Of a stretch of 19,580 bases of DNA, positions 15,250 through 19,580 are shown in pieces (positions within the stretch are counted from its first letter, which is position 1; every line of letters begins with the position of its first letter). The translations under genes and the position numbers were made by a program. The notes under the pieces are model-generated. The model was not told where the DNA came from. It did not search any database and worked only from the letters and a program-made list of their open reading frames with translations. Source of the stretch: Thermocaproicibacter sp036260805 (lineage in GTDB: Bacteria > Bacillota > Clostridia > Oscillospirales > Acutalibacteraceae); assembly GCA_036260805.1 (NCBI GenBank), contig DATALZ010000071.1, forward strand, positions 1 through 19,580, written 5' to 3'.

Positions 15250-15513
15250 ATGGACAGGTGCATGAAATTGGAAATCAAAGTTCGCGGGGCTGACCCCGCA
15301 GCAGTCGCTAAAATCGATGAGCTTGCAAAAAAGCAGGGAATTTCGCGAAGCTTTTTTGTGGCGAATCTTATCAACAATTATGCAGCTCTGGAAGAGTTCA
15401 AAAGCTTTGAAAAGAGATATACAGAAATCTTGGAAAGATGCCTGGATGTAATTCAAGGCGATTCTCTGCTTAAGAAAAAGATATTAACCATTTTGGAGGA
15501 AGATGTTAAATGA
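15250..15513 (+). CDS. Small ribbon-helix-helix-like mobilisation accessory protein
   Basis: 87 residues from ATG 15250; the second ATG at 15262 (MKLEIKVRGADP) would begin exactly at the predicted first strand and may be the true start, but neither has an ideal ribosome binding site. The N-terminal half (LEIKVRGADPAAVAKIDELA then KKQGISRSFFVANLINNY) has the beta-helix-helix pattern of RHH DNA-binding proteins, with KKQGISRS as the turn. The rest is helical (FEKRYTEILERCLDVIQG). Relaxosome accessory proteins such as MobC/TraY types and the pLS20 aux1 product are small RHH-like proteins that bind oriT and recruit the relaxase. Order and adjacency to the inverted repeats fit this. It overlaps the next gene by ATGA. 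Confidence 0.7.
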   Translation: MDRCMKLEIKVRGADPAAVAKIDELAKKQGISRSFFVANLINNYAALEEFKSFEKRYTEILERCLDVIQGDSLLKKKILTILEEDVK

Positions 15514-16001
15514 GGAAGCGAAAAAATTTCTATTTTGAAGAGTCCTCTTTAGAGTATATTGAAAAATATCGCAGTGAACATCATCTTCCAAATTTTACGG
15601 CTGCACTTACTGAAATTATCGAAGATCATAAACACCGAAACGATATCCCAGCGACGAAAATTTTAATTGAGGGAATCGCGAAACAGGTTGCGGACGAACT
15701 TTCTGATACTCTTACACGAATTCGCCTGGGGGCCAACAATGCAGACCGCAACAGCGACATAATCATAATGCTGCTGAACACGCTGATAGCTTCTCAGGGA
15801 TTCGGTACATTCTTTGAGGATGATACGCCGCAGTTGGTACGGGCCAGAGAAAAAGAAAAGGAGCGTATCGCAACATTCAGGCAGAAACGTCTTGACGGAG
15901 CAAAAGCAAAAGCGGATAAAGAAAAAACGGATAACGCTAACCTAAAGTCGGATGAAAACAGTATGGACAGTATCGTTTCTGTGGATGAAATAGTGTTTTA
16001 A
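15510..16001 (+). CDS. Second mobilisation accessory protein (Aux2-like position)
   Basis: 163 residues; ATG 15510 overlaps the preceding stop (ATGA), with GGAGGAAG upstream. The N-terminus (RKRKNFYFEESSLEYIEKYR, then HLPNFTAALTEIIEDHK) again suggests a small strand-helix-helix DNA-binding unit. The middle is helical and hydrophobic (DIIIMLLNTLIASQGF). The last 50 residues are a highly charged Lys/Glu/Asp-rich helix. I do not recognise a family. Position between the RHH-like protein and the relaxase corresponds to aux2 of pLS20-type systems, so a relaxosome role is the best inference. Confidence 0.65.
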   Translation: MRKRKNFYFEESSLEYIEKYRSEHHLPNFTAALTEIIEDHKHRNDIPATKILIEGIAKQVADELSDTLTRIRLGANNADRNSDIIIMLLNTLIASQGFGTFFEDDTPQLVRAREKEKERIATFRQKRLDGAKAKADKEKTDNANLKSDENSMDSIVSVDEIVF

Positions 16002-16014
16002 AGGATATGATTGT

Positions 16015-17277
16015 ATGCCCGACAAGGTGACGCCTGGTGTGATATTTACATCAAGGTATGTCTTTTCAGAGAAAAAGTTTTCCGAGTATATCAATTACAT
16101 TGACCGGCCCGCTGCAATTCGGAGTCAGGCATATGGTCTATATTCGGTCTATGCGGACTACATGGATGATCCGAAAAAACGTTCGCCCGGTTTCAACGCG
16201 GAATCCAATTGCGCGTCCGCGTTATTCACTGCTACAAAAGATAAATTGACTGCCGAAGAAAAGCAACGGTTAAAGGATCAGTTCATTAAAGCTCAAAAAG
16301 CAGACAGTCCCATGTGGCAGCAAGTAATCAGTTTTACGAATGAATTCTTGGAAAAGAACTGCTTGTATGAGCGGTCATCTGGATTGCTGGACGAGGATAA
16401 AATTAGAACCATTACCAGGCTTGCGATGCAGGAAGAGATTAAGGATGAAAAGATGGATGGAGCTGCGGTTTGGAGTGCTTCCATTCACTACAACACCGAT
16501 AACATTCATGTTCACATTGCGCTCGTTGAGCCAACCCCCACCCGAAGGCGGAAAGAATTCGAAGTAAAGGACAAAGACGGCACAACAAAAAAGGAAGTTC
16601 AATTCAAAGGCAATATGAATAAAACAACTTTCTGCAAGGTGAAATCAAAAATTGTAAACAACATCGTTGACCGTTCCGTTGAACTGAAAAAAATCAATGA
16701 AATTATCCGGGATGATATTGTTGCGGAGAAACGGAGCAGGCTTACATATCGTGACAAGGATTTACACGGTGCGTTCCTGAATCTTTACAGGAAGCTTCCG
16801 GCCGACAAACGGCTTTGGAATTATAACATGAATGCACTAAGCTCGGTTAGGCCGCAAATCGATCAGTTTACAAAGCTGTACATTAACCTGTACCACAAAA
16901 AAGATTATGCAGAGCTAATGAAACGTCTGGATCAGGAACAGGAGTATCTTAAATCCATCTATGGCTCCGGAAAAGAAAAGCTGTATTTACAATACAAAAT
17001 CACAAAGACAAACGATCTCTATACCAGGATGGGAAATGCGGTACTCCGTGAACTGAGGGATTACGATAAAGCTGTGAAAGCTGAACACGTGCAATTAACA
17101 AAAAAATCTTCTGCCAGACAAAAACTGCTCTACAGAAAGCACTGTGTCCAGAGCCATACTGAAAGCATTTATAACCTTAAAAAAGCTCTGAAAAAAGATT
17201 ATGAAAATGCCAAAAACCAAATGGCTTTTGAGAGATTGCAGCAGGAGATTGAAAATGAAAAGGAATATGAACGGTAG
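16015..17277 (+). CDS. MobL/MobP2-type relaxase
   Basis: 420 residues from ATG 16015, with AAAGGA about 8 bases upstream. The N-terminal half is the nickase domain: an early Tyr-rich segment (SRYVFSEKKFSEYINYIDRP, candidates for the nucleophilic Tyr) and the metal-binding triad SIHY....NIHVHIALVEP with His158, His165 and His167. The Tyr cannot be fixed without an alignment. The C-terminal half is long, helical and very basic (LRDYDKAVKAEHVQL and the final Lys/Glu-rich helix). Protein type, absence of the usual MobA/MobM primary motifs, and a pLS20-like aux-aux-rel order point to the MobL (MobP2 in annotation) group found in Firmicutes. It would nick oriT, stay covalently bound to the strand and be passed to the VirD4 protein. 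Confidence 0.88.
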   Translation: MPDKVTPGVIFTSRYVFSEKKFSEYINYIDRPAAIRSQAYGLYSVYADYMDDPKKRSPGFNAESNCASALFTATKDKLTAEEKQRLKDQFIKAQKADSPMWQQVISFTNEFLEKNCLYERSSGLLDEDKIRTITRLAMQEEIKDEKMDGAAVWSASIHYNTDNIHVHIALVEPTPTRRRKEFEVKDKDGTTKKEVQFKGNMNKTTFCKVKSKIVNNIVDRSVELKKINEIIRDDIVAEKRSRLTYRDKDLHGAFLNLYRKLPADKRLWNYNMNALSSVRPQIDQFTKLYINLYHKKDYAELMKRLDQEQEYLKSIYGSGKEKLYLQYKITKTNDLYTRMGNAVLRELRDYDKAVKAEHVQLTKKSSARQKLLYRKHCVQSHTESIYNLKKALKKDYENAKNQMAFERLQQEIENEKEYER

Positions 17278-17286
17278 GCGCTTATA

Positions 17287-18315
17287 ATGCACAAAAAAAT
17301 AATTATCATAGTCGGAGCTGTTATGACTCCAATTTTTTTTGTTTTTATAATCGGGGCTTTTTTGGCTGCGGTCGTCGGCGGATCAGCTGCCGGAAGTCAA
17401 TCCAATATCGACGGCGGCGGAGACGGAACCCTGTCGGCGGAAGTCCTGGCTTATCAGCCAATTGTAAGTCAATATTGTTCAAAGTATGGCATCCCTGACT
17501 ATGTGCTGCTTGTGCTATCCGTAATGCAGCAGGAGAGCGGCGGGTCTAGAAAAGATTTAATGCAATGCAGCGAATGTCCTCTCAATACCAAATACCCTAA
17601 TAAGCCGAACAGCATCACTGATCCGAAATATTCAATCGAGATAGGTACGGAATATCTGGCAAGCTGTCTTCGCGCAGCCCTTTGTAAATCACCGAGCGAC
17701 ATACCAGGTATCAGTTTGGCATTGCAAGGCTATAACTTCGGCGGCGGTTACATCAGCTGGGCCTTTGAACACGGCGGCGGATATTCTCAGGCAAATGCTA
17801 TTCAATTCTCCGAGCTAAAAGCAAGAGACCTGAACTGTAAAAGTTATGGTGATTCGCAGTACGTTAACCGCGTCCTGAAATACTACAATTTCAATTCAAC
17901 CGGATCAGGTACGTTCGGTTATCCGCTGAAACCCGGAACATATTCAATAACACGCGGGTACGGTTATGACGACGGTGTGTTACATAAAGGAATCGATTTT
18001 GCAGCACCGGTAGGAACAAATATATACGCAGCTTCATCTGGAACTGTTGTTTTTGCTGGTTATGGAGCTTCAGGTAATGGATATAACAGATATGGAAATG
18101 TAATCGTTATAAAACAAAATGAAAAATATAGTACACTCTATGGCCATTGCAGCAAGCTTCTGGTAACTACGGGACAGGCGGTTCAAAGAGGATCAGTGAT
18201 TGGCTTGGTCGGCAGTACAGGCGACAGTACCGGGAACCATTGTCATTTTGAAATCAGAGTCAATGGAAGTCAGGTCGATCCTGCTCCATATCTCAGTCAA
18301 AAAAAGGCGGTTTAA
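17287..18315 (+). CDS. Bifunctional wall hydrolase: lysozyme-like domain plus M23 endopeptidase
   Basis: 342 residues. One N-terminal membrane helix (residues 4-32) anchors it, followed by a Gly-rich linker. The lysozyme-like (CwlT-type) domain spans about 50-205: SVMQQESGG carries the likely catalytic Glu83, then SIEIGTEYLASCL and LALQGYNFGGGYI. The M23/LytM domain (about 215-335) has HKGID (His233, Asp237), YGHCS and NHCHFEIRVNG (His318, His320), a complete zinc and catalytic set. It replaces VirB1 and opens peptidoglycan for the channel. In Tn916-type elements the partner domain is NlpC/P60; here it is M23. The ATG at 17287 has only a weak ribosome binding site, 9 bases after the relaxase stop, suggesting coupled translation. 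Confidence 0.9.
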   Translation: MHKKIIIIVGAVMTPIFFVFIIGAFLAAVVGGSAAGSQSNIDGGGDGTLSAEVLAYQPIVSQYCSKYGIPDYVLLVLSVMQQESGGSRKDLMQCSECPLNTKYPNKPNSITDPKYSIEIGTEYLASCLRAALCKSPSDIPGISLALQGYNFGGGYISWAFEHGGGYSQANAIQFSELKARDLNCKSYGDSQYVNRVLKYYNFNSTGSGTFGYPLKPGTYSITRGYGYDDGVLHKGIDFAAPVGTNIYAASSGTVVFAGYGASGNGYNRYGNVIVIKQNEKYSTLYGHCSKLLVTTGQAVQRGSVIGLVGSTGDSTGNHCHFEIRVNGSQVDPAPYLSQKKAV

Positions 18316-18318
18316 AAA

Positions 18319-19074
18319 ATGCGATTCTTCAAAATGCCGAACAAAATCTTCTCGTATCAGCTAAGCCCAAAATCAATGTTTGTCTACGCCTATCTTATCA
18401 GCCGCATGAATGCTCTTCATGCGGCTGTTGTTAGCTACGATACAATTTCATGTAACTGTCATATGGATCGCAAGACAGCAGCTCAGGCAGTAAAGGAATT
18501 GCTCCAACAGCAGCTTATTTCCAAAGAAACCCGTCGTAATTACCGGGGGAATCTGAAAAACAAATACATGGTCAATATGCTGCCTGGCCGTTGGTTTAAG
18601 GTCGACTATCAGGTCTTTCAGACGCAGATCGGAAGCACGGATTTTATGGTCTATTGCTTTGTTAAAAAATGTATGAGCGTTCAGGGCGAAGCGTTTCCTA
18701 GCTTGAACACTATCGCAAAAGACACAGGAATCAGTCACAGCCGCATTGTTCAGTCAGTAAAGTATCTTAGACGGTATACGTTTATAAACCGCGTCAGGCG
18801 GCATTACAGACGGACAAAAGCTTATCGTCATAGCCGGTACATTCTCTTCCGATTTAAAGACAAAAAAAAGAAGGCACGTTCCGTTAAACGTGTCTTCCGT
18901 AAACTAACGATCCGCTGCAATGCAAATCATAGTTCTTCAAACGCTATTGTAAAGCGTGAAAGAAAAAATGTCAAATTGTTTTTTGCTTGCAGAGGTAGTC
19001 CATATTTTCCCCAACTGCTTTCTATACCCACAAGTCTTACAATTAAAGAAAAAATAGCTTTATACTTTAAGTAA
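18319..19074 (+). CDS. Tandem winged-helix DNA-binding protein (regulator or replication initiator)
   Basis: 251 residues; AAGGCGG 8 bases before the ATG at 18319, which is 3 bases after the hydrolase stop. Two helix-turn-helix units are visible: residues about 15-70 (LSPKSMFVYAYLISRMNA; TISCNCHMDRKTAAQAVKEL) and about 110-165 (MVYCFVKKCM; FPSLNTIAKDTGISHSRIVQ). Each is followed by a basic wing-like stretch. The last 75 residues are very basic and then hydrophobic without clear domain signs. Such HTH_36/RepA_N-like paired winged helices occur in plasmid replication initiators and in element regulators; I cannot choose between them. The sequence past about 18860 contains a minus-strand terminator structure, so the C-terminal part may be less constrained or the gene may have acquired its present end. 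Confidence 0.7.
   Translation: MRFFKMPNKIFSYQLSPKSMFVYAYLISRMNALHAAVVSYDTISCNCHMDRKTAAQAVKELLQQQLISKETRRNYRGNLKNKYMVNMLPGRWFKVDYQVFQTQIGSTDFMVYCFVKKCMSVQGEAFPSLNTIAKDTGISHSRIVQSVKYLRRYTFINRVRRHYRRTKAYRHSRYILFRFKDKKKKARSVKRVFRKLTIRCNANHSSSNAIVKRERKNVKLFFACRGSPYFPQLLSIPTSLTIKEKIALYFK
18399..18427 (+). repeat. Perfect 12-bp inverted repeat inside the winged-helix gene
   Basis: CAGCCGCATGAA (18399-18410) and TTCATGCGGCTG (18416-18427) pair without mismatch around TGCTC. It codes for RMNALHAAV within the first helix-turn-helix. It is about 80 bases from the start codon. No T tract follows, so it is not a terminator. An operator for the protein's own product or an RNA structure are possible. Confidence 0.75.
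18861..18897 (-). terminator. Minus-strand rho-independent terminator structure
   Basis: Read on the minus strand, GAAGACACGTT (18897-18887) pairs with AACGTGCCTTC (18880-18870) with one wobble/mismatch, around a 6-base loop, and is followed by an unbroken run of eight T (18869-18862). That is textbook terminator form for a leftward transcript. No convincing minus-strand gene lies to the right within the window; it lies inside the + strand winged-helix gene. Confidence 0.6.
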
Positions 19075-19394
19075 ACTAAGAGTAAATATAGGGCTAAATC
19101 AAAGAAAGGCTTTGCGTGCTGATTGAATAAGCGATGGGCAATCGACCTTTTTTCTTTATTCGTGAGTATTATCGACAATAATTCTAACAGGGTCTGATCA
19201 TGCGAATACAAAATGTTCTCTGACACCAATGAGAGTAGGTATCGAAATCGTACTTACTGTAGCTGTTACAAAATTTGTACTCAACGGAAAAATGACACAA
19301 AATCATCGTATGGAGAATCGAACAAAGCTTAATATCCAAGCATAGTATGGCACTAAGGCTTTAAAATGAGTTTATTTGTAAAAGGTGAAAAAAA
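19075..19394 (+). other. 320-bp intergenic region, possible element boundary
   Basis: No convincing gene, RNA gene or strong promoter pair is seen. A weak terminator candidate for the operon ends in CCTTTTTTCTTT (19146-19157) after GATTG...CAATC arms. A + strand stretch starting ATG 19229 (MRVGIEIVLTVAVTKFVLNG, 38 codons) lacks a ribosome binding site and is probably chance. Gene content changes from transfer functions to sugar-nucleotide synthesis across this gap, so an attachment site could lie here, but none can be named without the other end. Confidence 0.5.
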
Positions 19395-19580
19395 TTGAAT
19401 AAATATGCTGTTATTATGGCAGGCGGATCTGGCTCAAGGCTGTGGCCTATTTCCAGAGAAGAATTTCCAAAACAATTTATTACCGTTGACGGCGATAAAT
19501 GTATGCTGTTAAAAACCATTGAGCGAATATGCAAATTTATACCAGTTGAAAATTGCTTTGTTATTACAAATCAGGATTTA
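19395..19580 (+). CDS. Mannose-1-phosphate guanylyltransferase, N-terminal part (3' end outside window)
   Basis: 62 codons to the window edge, from TTG 19395 with AAAGGTG at 19381-19387, 7 bases upstream. The start MNKYAVIMAGGSGSRLWPIS contains the nucleotidyltransferase signature GGSGSRLWP, followed by REEFPKQF, the typical mannose-1-phosphate guanylyltransferase (ManC/RfbM) form, then LLKTIERI. It makes GDP-mannose from mannose-1-phosphate and GTP for polysaccharide synthesis. It has no evident link to conjugation and is probably flanking chromosomal DNA or cargo. Confidence 0.88.
   Translation, partial: MNKYAVIMAGGSGSRLWPISREEFPKQFITVDGDKCMLLKTIERICKFIPVENCFVITNQDL

Noticed and set aside
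17283..17288. TATAAT overlapping the start of the wall-hydrolase gene, read as a -10 box.
   Set aside because: No -35 element at 16-18 bases upstream, and a start site downstream of the ATG would miss the start codon.
18927..19229. Minus-strand open frame of 100 residues ending before the leftward terminator.
   Set aside because: No ribosome binding site, no recognisable family, and most of it is antisense to the winged-helix gene. Kept only as a question in the findings.
19190..19264. Minus-strand reading with YDFDTYSHW, reminiscent of the DTYSH end of tyrosine recombinases.
   Set aside because: The stretch is about 40 codons, stops soon after, and no other recombinase motif (R, HxxR) is found nearby. 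Five residues are not enough to call an integrase remnant.

Overview
The window is most of the transfer region of a conjugative element (ICE or conjugative plasmid) from a low-G+C Gram-positive bacterium, most likely a clostridium. Three things support this: strong AGGAGG-type ribosome binding sites with occasional TTG/GTG starts; a single-membrane type IV secretion set (PrgI/VirB3-like, VirB4, VirB6/TrbL-like, VirD4, and a lysozyme/M23 wall hydrolase in place of VirB1) with no VirB7/9/10; and a MobL/MobP2-type relaxase of the kind known from Firmicutes. Every gene I accept is on the + strand.

Layout. 1-1737: 3' part of a secreted or surface protein with five tandem Big_2 Ig-like repeats, an FN3 domain and a unique C-terminus. 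1780-1815: an intrinsic-terminator hairpin placed directly against the ribosome binding site of the next gene. 1878-6451: a degenerate VirB11/CpaF-like ATPase, an SSB, a small acidic protein, an 840-residue ArdC / zincin / CHC2-like / DUF3991 / TOPRIM fusion and a 51-residue protein, many with overlapping or abutting ends. 6453-6749: a VirB2-like small membrane protein, followed by a second terminator-like hairpin (6761-6791). 6807-15022: the secretion channel in order VirD4, VirB6/TrbL, PrgI, a free-standing VirB4-N-domain-like protein, VirB4 and a membrane-anchored coiled-coil protein. 15023-15249: non-coding, rich in nested and competing inverted repeats, the best oriT candidate. 15250-17277: two small DNA-processing accessory genes and the relaxase, the same order as the pLS20 aux1-aux2-rel cluster. 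17287-18315: wall hydrolase. 18319-19074: a tandem winged-helix protein. 19075-19394: about 320 bp without a convincing gene. 19395-end: start of a mannose-1-phosphate guanylyltransferase, probably flanking DNA or cargo.

How it would work (inference). The accessory proteins and relaxase assemble on the 15.0-15.2 kb structure and nick it. VirD4 passes the relaxase-DNA complex to the VirB3/B4/B6 channel, and the hydrolase opens the wall. In the recipient, the SSB, the ArdC-type protein and perhaps the acidic protein protect the entering strand, and the DnaG-like C-terminal half of the 840-residue protein may help convert it to duplex. The most unusual points are the ATPase with an intact Walker A but no recognisable catalytic Walker B or His box, the Cys-less CHC2-like module in the ArdC fusion, the mutually exclusive hairpins in the oriT candidate, the two terminator-like hairpins inside an otherwise continuous operon (suggesting attenuation or antitermination), and a probable ATT start codon.
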